The notes beneath the pieces are model-generated. The model was not told where the DNA came from, ran no database searches, and was given only the letters and a program-made list of their open reading frames with translations. 64,000 nucleotides of DNA from Ampullaceana balthica (taxonomy: Eukaryota > Mollusca > Gastropoda > Lymnaeidae), in the NCBI GenBank assembly GCA_944989445.1, contig CALYLW010000052.1, positions 1,027,058 through 1,091,057 of the forward strand, in the 5' to 3' direction. Below, piece after piece: positions 47,590-61,020 of the stretch (the first letter of the stretch is position 1; the number at the start of each line of letters is the position of its first letter). Position numbers and translations under genes: made by a program.

Positions 47590-50500
47590 TTTCATGTTTG
47601 CCTTACGCCTTACACGTACTTCTCTGATGTCATTGTTTCATGATTGTCTTACACGAACTTCTCTGATGTCATTGTTTCATGTTTGCCTTACACGTACTTC
47701 TCTGATGTCATTGTTTCATGTTTGCCTTACACGTACTTCTCTGATGTCATTGTTTCATGTTTGCCTTACGCCTTACACGTACTTCTCTTATGTCATTGTT
47801 TCATGTTTGCCTTACACGAACTTCTCTGATGTCATTGTTTCATGTTTGTCTTACACGAACTTCTCTGATGTCATTGTTTCATGTTTGTCTTACGCCTTAC
47901 ACGTACTTCTCTGATGTCATTGTTTCATGATTGTCTTACACGAACTTCTCTGATGTCATTGTTTCATGTTTGTCTTACGCCTTACACGTACTTCTCTGAT
48001 GTCATTGTTTCATGTTTGTCTTACACGAACTTCTCTGATGTCATTGTTTCATGTTTGCCTTACACGTACTTCTCTGATGTCATTGTTTCATGATTGTCTT
48101 ACACGAACTTCTCTGATGTCATTGTTTCATGTTTGCCTTACACGTACTTCTCTGATGTCATTGTTTCATGTTTGCCTTACACGTACTTCTCTGATGTCAT
48201 TGTTTCATGTTTGCCTTACGCCTTACACGTACTTCTCTGATGTCATTGTTTCATGTTTGCCTTACGCCTTACACGTACTTCTCTGATGTCATTGTTTCAT
48301 GTTTGCCTTACGCCTTACACGTACTTCTCTGATGTCATTGTTTCATGTTTGCCTTACGCCTTACACGTACTTCTCTGATGTCATTGTTTCATGTTTGCCT
48401 TACGCCTTACACGTACTTCTCTGATGTCATTGTTTCATGTTTGCCTTACGCCTTACACGTACTTCTCTGATGTCATTGTTTCATGTTTGCCTTACGCCTT
48501 ACACGTACTTCTCTGATGTCATTGTTTCATGTTTGCCTTACACGTACTTCTCTGATGTCATTGTTTCATGTTTGCCTTACGCCTTACACGTACTTCTCTG
48601 ATGTCATTGTTTCATGTTTGCTCTTACACGAACTTCTCTGATGTCATTGTTTCATGTTTGTCTTACACGAACTTCTCTGATGTCATTGTTTCATGTTTGT
48701 CTTACACGAACTTCTCTGATGTCATTGTTTCATGTTTGCCTTACACGTACTTCTCTGATGTCATTGTTTCATGTTTGCCTTACGCCTTACACGTACTTCT
48801 CTGATGTCATTGTTTCATGTTTGCTTACGCCTTACACGTACTTCTCTGATGTCATTGTTTCATGTTTGTCTTACACGAACTTCTCTGATGTCATTGTTTC
48901 ATGTTTGTCTTACGCCTTACACGTACTTCTCTGATGTCATTGTTTCATGTTTGCCTTACACGTACTTCTCTGATGTCATTGTTTCATGTTTGCCTTACGC
49001 CTTACACGTACTTCTCTGATGTCATTGTTTCATGTTTGCCTTACACGAACTTCTCTGATGTCATTGTTTCATGTTTGTCTTACACGAACTTCTCTGATGT
49101 CATTGTTTCATGTTTGTCTTACGCCTTACACGTACTTCTCTGATGTCATTGTTTCATGTTTGCCTTACACGAACTTCTCTGATGTCATTGTTTCATGTTT
49201 GTCTTACGCCTTACACGTACTTCTCTGATGTCATTGTTTCATGTTGTGCCTTACACGAACTTCTCTGATGTCATTGTTTCATGTTTGCCTTAGCCTTACA
49301 CGTACTTCTCTGATGTCATTGTTTCATGTTTGCCTTACACGTACTTCTCTGATGTCATTGTTTCATGTTTGCCTTACGCCTTACACGTACTTCTCTGATG
49401 TCATTGTTTCATGTTTGCCTTACGCCTTACACGTACTTCTCTGATGTCATTGTTTCATGTTTGCCTTACACGTACTTCTCTGATGTCATTGTTTCATGTT
49501 TGTCTTACACGTACTTCTCTGATGTCATTGTTTCATGTTTGCTTACGCCTTACACGTACTTCTCTGATGTCATTGTTTCATGATTGTCTTACACGAACTT
49601 CTCTGATGTCATTGTTTCATGTTTGTCTTACGCCTTACACGTACTTCTCTGATGTCATTGTTTCATGATTGTCTTACACGAACTTCTCTGATGTCATTGT
49701 TTCATGTTTGCCTTACACGTACTTCTCTGATGTCATTGTTTCATGATTGTCTTACACGAACTTCTCTGATGTCATTGTTTCATGTTTGCCTTACACGTAC
49801 TTCTCTGATGTCATTGTTTCATGTTTGCCTTACACGTACTTCTCTGATGTCATTGTTTCATGTTTGCCTTACGCCTTACACGTACTTCTCTGATGTCATT
49901 GTTTCATGTTTGCCTTACGCCTTACACGTACTTCTCTGATGTCATTGTTTCATGTTTGCCTTACGCCTTACACGTACTTCTCTGATGTCATTGTTTCATG
50001 TTTGCTTACGCCTTACACGTACTTTTCTGATGTCATTGTTTCATGATTGTCTTACGCCTTACACGAACTTCTCTGATGTCATTGTTTCATGTTTGTCTTA
50101 CGCCTTACACGTACTTCACTCATGTCATTGTTTCATGTTTGCCTTACACGAACTTCTCTGATGTCATTGTTTCATGTTTGCCTTACGCCTTACACGTACT
50201 TCTCTGATGTCATTGTTTCATGTTTGCCTTACACGAACTTCTCTGATGTCATTGTTTCATGTTTGTCTTACACGAACTTCTCTGATGTCATTGTTTCATG
50301 TTTGTCTTACACGAACTTCTCTGATGTCATTGTTTCATGTTTGCCTTACACGTACTTCTCTCATGTCATTGTTTCATGTTTGCCTTACGCCTTACACGTA
50401 CTTCTCTTATGTCATTGTTTCATGTTTGCCTTACGCCTTACACGTACTTCTCTGATGTCATTGTTTCATGATTGTCTTACACGAACTTCTCTGATGTCAT

Positions 50501-53500
50501 TGTTTCATGTTTGCCTTACACGTACTTCTCTGATGTCATTGTTTCATGTTTGCCTTACACGTACTTCTCTGATGTCATTGTTTCATGTTTGCCTTACGCC
50601 TTACACGTACTTCTCTTATGTCATTGTTTCATGTTTGCCTTACACGAACTTCTCTGATGTCATTGTTTCATGTTTGTCTTACACGAACTTCTCTGATGTC
50701 ATTGTTTCATGTTTGTCTTACGCCTTACACGTACTTCTCTGATGTCATTGTTTCATGATTGTCTTACACGAACTTCTCTGATGTCATTGTTTCATGTTTG
50801 TCTTACGCCTTACACGTACTTCTCTGATGTCATTGTTTCATGATTGTCTTACACGAACTTCTCTGATGTCATTGTTTCATGTTTGCCTTACACGTACTTC
50901 TCTGATGTCATTGTTTCATGATTGTCTTACACGAACTTCTCTGATGTCATTGTTTCATGTTTGCCTTACACGTACTTCTCTGATGTCATTGTTTCATGTT
51001 TGCCTTACACGTACTTCTCTGATGTCATTGTTTCATGTTTGCCTTACGCCTTACACGTACTTCTCTGATGTCATTGTTTCATGTTTGCCTTACGCCTTAC
51101 ACGTACTTCTCTGATGTCATTGTTTCATGTTTGCCTTACGCCTTACACGTACTTCTCTGATGTCATTGTTTCATGTTTGCTTACGCCTTACACGTACTTC
51201 TCTGATGTCATTGTTTCATGTTTGCCTTACGCCTTACACGTACTTCTCTGATGTCATTGTTTCATGTTTGCCTTACGCCTTACACGTACTTCTCTGATGT
51301 CATTGTTTCATGTTTGCTTACGCCTTACACGTACTTCTCTGATGTCATTGTTTCATGTTTGCCTTACACGTACTTCTCTGATGTCATTGTTTCATGTTTG
51401 CTACGCTTACACGTACTTCTCTGATGTCATTGTTTCATGTTTGCCTTACGCCTTACACGTACTTCTCTGATGTCATTGTTTCATGTTTGCCTTACGCCTT
51501 ACACGTACTTCTCTGATGTCATTGTTTCATGTTTGCCTTACGCCTTACACGTACTTCTCTGATGTCATTGTTTCATGTTTGCCTTACGCCTTACACGTAC
51601 TTCTCTGATGTCATTGTTTCATGTTTGCTCTTACACGTACTTCTCTGATGTCATTGTTTCATGTTTGCCTTACACGTACTTCTCTGATGTCATTGTTTCA
51701 TGTTTGTCTTACACGTACTTCTCTGATGTCATTGTTTCATGTTTGTCTTACACGTACTTCTCTGATGTCATTGTTTCATGTTTGTCTTACACGAACTTCT
51801 CTGATGTCATTGTTTCATGTTTGTCTTACGCCTTACACGTACTTCTCTGATGTCATTGTTTCATGTTTGTCTTACACGAACTTCTCTGATGTCATTGTTT
51901 CATGTTTGCTCTTACACGTACTTCTCTGATGTCATTGTTTCATGTTTGTCTTACACGTACTTCTCTGATGTCATTGTTTCATGTTTGCCTTACACGTACT
52001 TCTCTGATGTCATTGTTTCATGTTTGCTCTTACACGAACTTCTCTGATGTCATTGTTTCATGTTTGCCTTACACGTACTTCTCTGATGTCATTGTTTCAT
52101 GTTTGCCTTAGCCTTACACGTACTTCTCTGATGTCATTGTTTCATGTTTGCTTACGCCTTACACGTACTTCTCTGATGTCATTGTTTCATGTTTGCCTTA
52201 CGCCTTACACGTACTTCTCTGATGTCATTGTTTCATGTTTGTCTTACGCCTTACACGTACTTCTCTGATGTCATTGTTTCATGTTTGCCTTACGCTTACA
52301 CGTACTTCTCTGATGTCATTGTTTCATGTTTGCCTTACGCCTTACACGTACTTCTCTGATGTCATTGTTTCATGTTTGTCTTACACGTACTTCTCTGATG
52401 TCATTGTTTCATGTTTGCCTTACGCCTTACACGTACTTCTCTGATGTCATTGTTTCATGTTTGTCTTACGCCTTACACGTACTTCTCTGATGTCATTGTT
52501 TCATGTTTGCCTTACGCCTTACACGTACTTCTCTGATGTCATTGTTTCATGTTTGCCTTACGCCTTACACGAACTTCTCTGATGTCATTGTTTCATGTTT
52601 GTCTTACACGTACTTCTCTGATGTCATTGTTTCATGTTTGCCTTACACGAACTTCTCTGATGTCATTGTTTCATGTTTGTCTTACACGTACTTCTCTGAT
52701 GTCATTGTTTCATGTTTGTCTTACACGTACTTCTCTGATGTCATTGTTTCATGTTTGTCTTACACGTACTTCTCTGATGTCATTGTTTCATGTTTGTCTT
52801 ACACGTACTTCTCTGATGTCATTGTTTCATGTTTGTCTTACACGTACTTCTCTGATGTCATTGTTTCATGTTTGCCTTACGCCTTACACGTACTTCTCTG
52901 ATGTCATTGTTTCATGTTTGCCTTACGCCTTACACGTACTTCTCTGATGTCATTGTTTCATGTTTGCCTTACGCCTTACACGAACTTCTCTGATGTCATT
53001 GTTTCATGTTTGCCTTACGCCTTACACGTACTTCTCTGATGTCATTGTTTCATGTTTGCCTTACACGAACTTCTCTGATGTCATTGTTTCATGTTTGCCT
53101 TACGCCTTACACGTACTTCTCTGATGTCATTGTTTCATGTTTGTCTTACACGAACTTCTCTGATGTCATTGTTTCATGTTTGCCTTACACGAACTTCTCT
53201 GATGTCATTGTTTCATGTTTGTCTTACACGAACTTCTCTGATGTCATTGTTTCATGTTTGTCTTACACGTACTTCTCTGATGTCATTGTTTCATGTTTGT
53301 CTTACGCCTTACACGTACTTCTCTGATGTCATTGTTTCATGTTTGCCTTACACGTACTTCTCTGATGTCATTGTTTCATGTTTGCCTTACACGTACTTCT
53401 CTGATGTCATTGTTTCATGTTTGCCTTACACGTACTTCTCTGATGTCATTGTTTCATGTTTGCCTTACACGTACTTCTCTGATGTCATTGTTTCATGTTT

Positions 53501-56500
53501 GCTTACGCCTTACACGTACTTCTCTGATGTCATTGTTTCATGTTTGTCTTACACGAACTTCTCTGATGTCATTGTTTCATGTTTGCCTTACGCCTTACAC
53601 GTACTTCTCTGATGTCATTGTTTCATGTTTGCTTACGCCTTACACGTACTTCTCTGATGTCATTGTTTCATGTTTGTCTTACGCCTTACACGTACTTCTC
53701 TGATGTCATTGTTTCATGTTTGCTTACGCTTACACGTACTTCTCTGATGTCATTGTTTCATGTTTGCTTACGCCTTACACGTACTTCTCTGATGTCATTG
53801 TTTCATGTTTGCTTACGCCTTACACGAACTTCTCTGATGTCATTGTTTCATGTTTGCCTTACGCCTTACACGTACTTCTCTGATGTCATTGTTTCATGTT
53901 TGCCTTACACGAACTTCTCTGATGTCATTGTTTCATGTTTGCCTTACGCCTTACACGTACTTCTCTGATGTCATTGTTTCATGTTTGCCTTACACGAACT
54001 TCTCTGATGTCATTGTTTCATGTTTGTCTTACACGAACTTCTCTGATGTCATTGTTTCATGTTTGTCTTACACGAACTTCTCTGATGTCATTGTTTCATG
54101 TTTGCCTTACACGTACTTCTCTGATGTCATTGTTTCATGTTTGCCTTACGCCTTACACGTACTTCTCTTATGTCATTGTTTCATGTTTGCCTTACGCCTT
54201 ACACGTACTTCTCTGATGTCATTGTTTCATGATTGTCTTACACGAACTTCTCTGATGTCATTGTTTCATGTTTGCTACCCTTACACGTACTTCTCTGATG
54301 TCATTGTTTCATGTTTGCCTTACACGTACTTCTCTGATGTCATTGTTTCATGTTTGCCTTACGCCTTACACGTACTTCTCTTATGTCATTGTTTCATGTT
54401 TGCCTTACACGAACTTCTCTGATGTCATTGTTTCATGTTTGTCTTACACGAACTTCTCTGATGTCATTGTTTCATGTTTGTCTTACGCCTTACACGTACT
54501 TCTCTGATGTCATTGTTTCATGTTTGTCTTACACGAACTTCTCTGATGTCATTGTTTCATGTTTGTCTTACGCCTTACACGTACTTCTCTGATGTCATTG
54601 TTTCATGATTGTCTTACACGAACTTCTCTGATGTCATTGTTTCATGTTTGCCTTACACGTACTTCTCTGATGTCATTGTTTCATGATTGTCTTACACGAA
54701 CTTCTCTGATGTCATTGTTTCATGTTTGCCTTACACGTACTTCTCTGATGTCATTGTTTCATGTTTGCCTTACACGTACTTCTCTGATGTCATTGTTTCA
54801 TGTTTGCCTTACGCCTTACACGTACTTCTCTGATGTCATTGTTTCATGTTTGCCTTACGCCTTACACGTACTTCTCTGATGTCATTGTTTCATGTTTGCC
54901 TTACGCCTTACACGTACTTCTCTGATGTCATTGTTTCATGTTTGCCTTACGCCTTACACGTACTTCTCTTATGTCATTGTTTCATGTTTGCCTTACGCCT
55001 TACACGTACTTCTCTGATGTCATTGTTTCATGATTGCTTACGCCTTACACGAACTTCTCTGATGTCATTGTTTCATGTTTGCCTTACGCCTTACACGTAC
55101 TTCTCTGATGTCATTGTTTCATGTTTGCCTTACACGAACTTCTCTGATGTCATTGTTTCATGTTTGCCTTACGCCTTACACGTACTTCTCTGATGTCATT
55201 GTTTCATGTTTGCCTTACACGAACTTCTCTGATGTCATTGTTTCATGTTTGTCTTACACGAACTTCTCTGATGTCATTGTTTCATGTTTGTCTTACACGA
55301 ACTTCTCTGATGTCATTGTTTCATGTTTGCCTTACACGTACTTCTCTCATGTCATTGTTTCATGTTTGCCTTACGCCTTACACGTACTTCTCTGATGTCA
55401 TTGTTTCATGTTTGCCTTACGCCTTACACGTACTTCTCTGATGTCATTGTTTCATGTTTGCTACTTACACGAACTTCTCTGATGTCATTGTTTCATGTTT
55501 GCCTTACACGTACTTCTCTGATGTCATTGTTTCATGTTTGCCTTACACGTACTTCTCTGATGTCATTGTTTCATGTTTGCCTTACGCCTTACACGTACTT
55601 CTCTTATGTCATTGTTTCATGTTTGCCTTACACGAACTTCTCTGATGTCATTGTTTCATGTTTGTCTTACACGAACTTCTCTGATGTCATTGTTTCATGT
55701 TTGTCTTACGCCTTACACGTACTTCTCTGATGTCATTGTTTCATGATTGTCTTACACGAACTTCTCTGATGTCATTGTTTCATGTTTGTCTTACGCCTTA
55801 CACGTACTTCTCTGATGTCATTGTTTCATGATTGTCTTACACGAACTTCTCTGATGTCATTGTTTCATGTTTGCCTTACACGTACTTCTCTGATGTCATT
55901 GTTTCATGATTGTCTTACACGAACTTCTCTGATGTCATTGTTTCATGTTTGCCTTACACGTACTTCTCTGATGTCATTGTTTCATGTTTGCCTTACGCCT
56001 TACACGTACTTCTCTGATGTCATTGTTTCATGTTTGCCTTACGCCTTACACGTACTTCTCTGATGTCATTGTTTCATGTTTGCCTTACACGTACTTCTCT
56101 ATGTCATTGTTTCATGTTTGCCTTACGCCTTACACGTACTTCTCTGATGTCATTGTTTCATGTTTGCCTTACGCCTTACACGTACTTCTCTGATGTCATT
56201 GTTTCATGTTTGCCTTACGCCTTACACGTACTTCTCTGATGTCATTGTTTCATGTTTGCCTTACGCCTTACACGTACTTCTCTGATGTCATTGTTTCATG
56301 TTTGCTCTTACACGAACTTCTCTGATGTCATTGTTTCATGTTTGCCTTACACGTACTTCTCTGATGTCATTGTTTCATGTTTGTCTTACACGAACTTCTC
56401 TGATGTCATTGTTTCATGTTTGCCTTACACGTACTTCTCTGATGTCATTGTTTCATGTTTGCCTTACACGAACTTCTCTGATGTCATTGTTTCATGTTTG

Positions 56501-57590
56501 CCTTACACGAACTTCTCTGATGTCATTGTTTCATGTTTGTCTTACACGAACTTCTCTGATGTCATTGTTTCATGTTTGCTACCCTTACACGTACTTCTCT
56601 GATGTCATTGTTTCATGTTTGCTTACGCCTTACACGTACTTCTCTGATGTCATTGTTTCATGTTTGCCTTACGCCTTACACGTACTTCTCTGATGTCATT
56701 GTTTCATGTTTGCCTTACGCCTTACACGTACTTCTCTGATGTCATTGTTTCATGTTTGCTTACGCCTTACACGAACTTCTCTGATGTCATTGTTTCATGT
56801 TTGCTTACGCCTTACACGTACTTCTCTGATGTCATTGTTTCATGTTTGCCTTACACGAACTTCTCTGATGTCATTGTTTCATGTTTGCCTTACGCCTTAC
56901 ACGTACTTCTCTGATGTCATTGTTTCATGTTTGCCTTACACGAACTTCTCTGATGTCATTGTTTCATGTTTGTCTTACACGAACTTCTCTGATGTCATTG
57001 TTTCATGTTTGTCTTACACGAACTTCTCTGATGTCATTGTTTCATGTTTGCCTTACACGTACTTCTCTGATGTCATTGTTTCATGTTTGCCTTACGCCTT
57101 ACACGTACTTCTCTGATGTCATTGTTTCATGTTTGCCTTACGCCTTACACGTACTTCTCTGATGTCATTGTTTCATGTTTGTCTTACACGAACTTCTCTG
57201 ATGTCATTGTTTCATGTTTGCCTTACACGTACTTCTCTGATGTCATTGTTTCATGTTTGCCTTACACGTACTTCTCTGATGTCATTGTTTCATGTTTGCC
57301 TTACGCCTTACACGTACTTCTCTTATGTCATTGTTTCATGTTTGCCTTACGCTTACACGTACTTCTCTGATGTCATTGTTTCATGTTTGTCTTACACGAA
57401 CTTCTCTGATGTCATTGTTTCATGTTTGCTTACGCCTTACACGTACTTCTCTGATGTCATTGTTTCATGATTGTCTTACACGAACTTCTCTGATGTCATT
57501 GTTTCATGTTTGCCTTACACGTACTTCTCTGATGTCATTGTTTCATGTTTGTCTTACACGAACTTCTCTGATGTCATTGTTTCATGTTTG
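47590..57590 (+). repeat. higher-order block C, marked by CATGATTG units
   Basis: Runs with CATGATTGTCTTACACGAAC recur with the same neighbours starting at 49619, 50794 and 54559, with a shorter version at 55782. The first three encode an identical 321-base stretch when read in one frame, so they are recent duplications. Confidence 0.75.
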
Positions 57591-57595
57591 CCTTA

Positions 57596-57695
57596 NNNNN
57601 NNNNNNNNNNNNNNNNNNNNNNNNNNNNNNNNNNNNNNNNNNNNNNNNNNNNNNNNNNNNNNNNNNNNNNNNNNNNNNNNNNNNNNNNNNNNNNN
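57596..57695. other. assembly gap (100 N)
   Basis: Exactly 100 N, the usual placeholder for a gap of unknown size, inside the array 40 bases before its right edge. Confidence 0.99.
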
Positions 57696-57735
57696 TCTGA
57701 TGTCATTGTTTCATGTTTGCCTTACACGTACGTAT

Positions 57736-57837
57736 TTGACATTGATTTGTATGGGAAAAATTGTTTCGTATAACGAGTGTTTAGCGTAACGATTAAGACT
57801 CTGGAACGAATTAATCTCGTTATGAGATGTTTGACTG
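57736..57837. mobile_element. right end of a pogo/Tigger-like transposon next to the array
   Basis: TTGTTTCGTATAACGAGTG, CTGGAACGAATTAATCTCG, TTATGAGATGTTTGACTG then TA. The end reads, in complement, CAGTCAAACATCTCATAACG, a pogo-type inverted terminus with TA target. No matching left end is visible next to the array's left edge, so either it is lost or the array has replaced the body. Confidence 0.65.
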
Positions 57838-58114
57838 TACCTACAATATATGGTGATATGACTTCAAATTTGGATGAGAATGTTTAATCAATAATTCTGT
57901 ACCTATGAATTATAGAGGGCGTCGATTAAGTTTCTCGTCTTTTTGGCCTCGTTCTACAAAAAAAATAATTTTTTTAAAATATATATTTTTTTAGTGCATA
58001 CAGTGACCAAAAAATTAGGTTTTGATGCCATAAAAAATTAACACTGTAAATAAAAGCTTCCAAAATAGTATTTATTTAAAAATGCAAGTACTCGATCATT
58101 GATTTCTTTTCTTA
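57838..58114. other. AT-rich spacer
   Basis: AT-rich, with runs of A and T. No gene or repeat recognised. Confidence 0.6.
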
Positions 58115-59350
58115 TCTATATATATAAAAATCAAAGTATGTCTGTGTGTGTGTGTGTGTGTTTGTGCATGTCCTTTATAGCTGACTAAACCATTCATCCG
58201 ATAGTCATGAAATTTTTTGAGAATGTTAAGTACCCACCTGGGATGGTAACTGGCAACTTTTTTTTTCTAAATTTAACATTAATGGGGCACCGGGGGCCCA
58301 TAATGTCATTTGTTGTTCATATGAGCTGTAAACACGGGGATGTGGTCATCGATGGCTGGAGTGAACTCCAGAGACCTGTGGAGGTCAACTATAGCAGACG
58401 TCTACATAGAGATACATAGAGATAAACTAAAAAATTCATTAATTTAATTACTGTACTTTCGATCCATCTGAAACTTTGATACAATGCATTGTTAGGTGAC
58501 ACAACTCTATGTGCAAAATTTGAGCTCGATAGGAACACGGGAAGTGGGTCATTTTTTAACACTCTTTTATTTAAGTCACACTGTTTGTATGTTGTTTACG
58601 TCCTGTTTTTATGTTGTATCCGTCAAATCTTGTAACGTAAAATTAAACTACTTCTGATGGTCCTAGAGATCTCAGAATTTTACCACAGATAGATCTTGGA
58701 ACAATGTATTGTATCAAAATTTCAGATCGATCGAATGTACCGTAATTATATTAATGCATTTTTAGTTTATCTCTATATAGCATCTGTATACGTCTGCTAT
58801 TGTTTACATCCACGTGCGTGCCAGAGGAGTTCACACCAGCCAACGATGACCAAATTCCACGTGTGTAATACGAAACTAAATCTTAATTGACATGATAGTA
58901 CAAGAGGAGCAACAGGAGTTTTGATTATTCAAACTTTCTCTTTATCAATTATGCCCCTTCTCACACCTACATTTTAAAAATAAAAATGCTTATTAAAAAT
59001 AGGTTTTTAAAAACACGCTTTTGCGCTTAAAAGAAGAAAATAATTTTTTTTCTATGATTTCAGGTGAAAGCCGTGAGCCTATCCACTGCACATAAAAGCG
59101 TGGGGCGCTCATCACAACTCATTTCTCTTTGCAACTATTATTTTGCATATAGATAAATATTTCTAATTAATATGATAGTAGCATTATAGCATATGATCAA
59201 AGTTGTGAAACTTTTAATGTTAATTAATATTCATACAAATTTGTATTTATGTTTCGCAGCTATGTACATGATAGAGAGTTGTGACTTGTTTTTCCGCCCG
59301 ACCGACCACGACAAGACGGTGAAGTTTATATAAGGCAAGGGATTTAATAA
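58115..59350 (+). mobile_element. Helitron-like element with C/D-type 5' end
   Basis: Starts with TCTATATATATAAAAATC, (TG)n, TATAGCTGACTAAACCATTC, then a CATGAAATTTTTTGAG module and a GGGGGCCC block, as in Helitrons C and D. After ~58320 the sequence differs; it ends like the HINE-like family, with CCGACCGACCACGACAAGAC and GGTGAAGTTTATATAAGG around 59295-59335. No CTAG end of the C/D type is seen, so this may be two joined elements. Frames at 58207-58419 and 58696-58890 are not supported as genes. Confidence 0.55.
58391..58800. repeat. inverted repeat inside the Helitron-like element
   Basis: The left arm 58391-58493 (ATAGCAGACGTCTACATAG, GAGATAAACTAAAAA, CTGAAACTTTGATACA) and the right arm 58707-58800 are complementary with some mismatches; about 210 bases separate them. 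Confidence 0.75.
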
Positions 59351-60274
59351 TCTGTCCAATGATCCTTAACAAATATGTTTATCAGCGGCACGCTTGATTA
59401 TTCATTTTGCGTGTGTGTGATATATATTATATATATATAAGGATGGATGGATAGATAGATTTAGATGTACAGATGCGAAAGTGGGTGGGGGACCATGGTG
59501 GTAAATACAGTAGTAAGTACAAATGTCCCCGGTACGCGGTACGAGGAAGTCTACATACACGTTATTTAAAGTGAACATGGTAATAAATGTGTGCGTGTGT
59601 GTGTGTGGGGGGGGGGCAATTAGCAAAGTAATCGATTTTCACTCTTTCCCAAAAAAATGTTCAACTTATGATACGAAACCGGTTTAGCTTATTTAGTTAA
59701 ATAAGCAACATACTGAATAATCCTGAACTTAACCTCTTACTTACTGGTCTTACTTTTAATGGCATGGGAAATTTGTTAAAAACTGTTATAAGTAGCCTTT
59801 GCCGTTTCAACCTTTCTGTACTAAATGTTAATCTGAGATGCTAATGGGAGATAATGATGCAAGGTATTTTCATGTATAATAAAATATTAAAATGGTCCAA
59901 AAATAAAAGAAAATTCAAAGGCATAAAGAAACGGGTTTTCCAAAAAATATATTTAATAATAATAATAAAATAATAACTTCAACAAGAAACGAAACAAAGC
60001 ATCTTTTTTCTTGTTATTGTTGTGAGTACTCAGGGAAGGCATTGATGCATGAATAAAAAAAATATCCCTATATATATTGCGCTTAAGCGCGTCCGAAGCC
60101 GTGTGTGTGGGTGCTCGCTATGCGGGGTAACTCCCGAAAATAAAATAAATTATTGATAATTAAATAATAAACGTTTTGGTGTCGAGATTAACGAGACGGC
60201 GTTTCTCGCTATAAAATATTGTGACTTGACGTAATAGTTCGAGCTCATATTAATTTGTAAAATGGAAACAAAGT
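59351..60274. other. AT-rich region with microsatellites, no gene recognised
   Basis: Contains (TG)n and (TA)n at 59411-59441, (GGAT)n/(AGAT)n at 59441-59460, and (GT)n followed by a G-run at 59589-59617. The minus-strand frame 59402-59626 runs through these repeats and is not a gene. The rest is AT-rich with no domain. Confidence 0.6.
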
Positions 60275-60715
60275 AATAAGAAAAACCCGTAAAAAACCAA
60301 GTTTTTGACTATAAATCCTTTATGTACGAGAAGTAACTAAAAGAATGTTCATTATAATACGCAGCGCCAGACCATCCAGAAATACAAAATTGAAGTTGTG
60401 TTGTAAAACATGTTTAATATAATACGCACCGATCAGGAATATGTTTATAAAAAGAGCTGTCAATAAAATACGCACCTTATTGCGCGACAGAAAGGTTGTT
60501 CAATATAATACGCACCGCGACGCTCTATCTCAAAAAATAGCATGATACATAGGAATAAAAAAAATAATCTAAAAAATCAATAATTTAATTACGGTACATG
60601 CGATCGATCTGAAATTTTGATACATTGTTTTTATCATTGGTACGAAACTGCCTGCAAAATTTCAGCTCGCTATCTTGCGAGCAAGTGGGTTAAAAATCGA
60701 TCAAAAGTTTTGGCG

Positions 60716-60748
<33 letters not shown>

Positions 60749-60787
60749 GTCCGCCGCAGACACCACGAGTTAATATAAAGGATTTAA
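60275..60787 (+). mobile_element. HINE-like unit 3 (plus)
   Basis: Begins AATAAGAAAAACCCG and AACCAAGTTTTTGAC, with four spaced ATAATACGCA-type motifs, the GATCGATCTGAAATTTTGAT block, a (CAAG)n tract of about eight repeats, and CACCACGAGTTAATATAAAG at the end. Confidence 0.7.
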
Positions 60788-61020
60788 AAATGTTGATGAA
60801 TGACTAACGCTAAGAAAGTCCTCCGCTGACCTTGAGAGGAATGGGCGCCGCCAAGGTCTACTAAGCCCGAGAATGTTCTAATGGAAACGTTAGAACCCCC
60901 TACGACCCCGAAAAAAAGGTTATGGGACACAAACAAAACAGATTTTATTGTGGCCAGAGATACAGTGCAGCATTATTTTCATCTCTCCGTAATTACTTTT
61001 TTGGAAAAAAAAATACTTTA
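60788..61020. other. spacer between HINE-like units 3 and 4
   Basis: Includes a somewhat GC-richer stretch (GACCTTGAGAGGAATGGGCG) that is not part of the repeat family. Nothing recognised. Confidence 0.5.

Larger units (their letters stand above)
28481..57735. repeat. 39 bp satellite array, ~29 kb, roughly 700 units
   Basis: The unit has an invariant core TGATGTCATTGTTTCATG, then TTTG, T or C, CTTACACG, T or A, ACTTCTC. The basic length is 39; units of 46 (extra CCTTACG), 45 (GCTTACGC), 44 (GCTACGC) and 40 (GCTCTTACAC) are common and mixed. Frequent point variants: CTCTTATG for CTCTGATG, TTTCCTG for TTTCATG, CATGATTG for CATGTTTG. Because 39 is divisible by three, two plus frames lack stops inside runs of basic units and give long false open frames (up to 458 codons); the longer variants shift the frame. 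The right end is interrupted by a gap, so the true size is not known. Confidence 0.97.

Noticed and set aside
28481..57735. Long open frames (up to 458 codons) with 13-residue repeats across the array
   Set aside because: They follow from a 39-base unit without stops in two frames. The 46, 45, 44 and 40 base variants shift the frame, so no single frame crosses the array, and both open frames are seen side by side everywhere.
28481..57735. CRISPR-like array
   Set aside because: There are no unique spacers. Repeats are directly adjacent and the context is eukaryotic.
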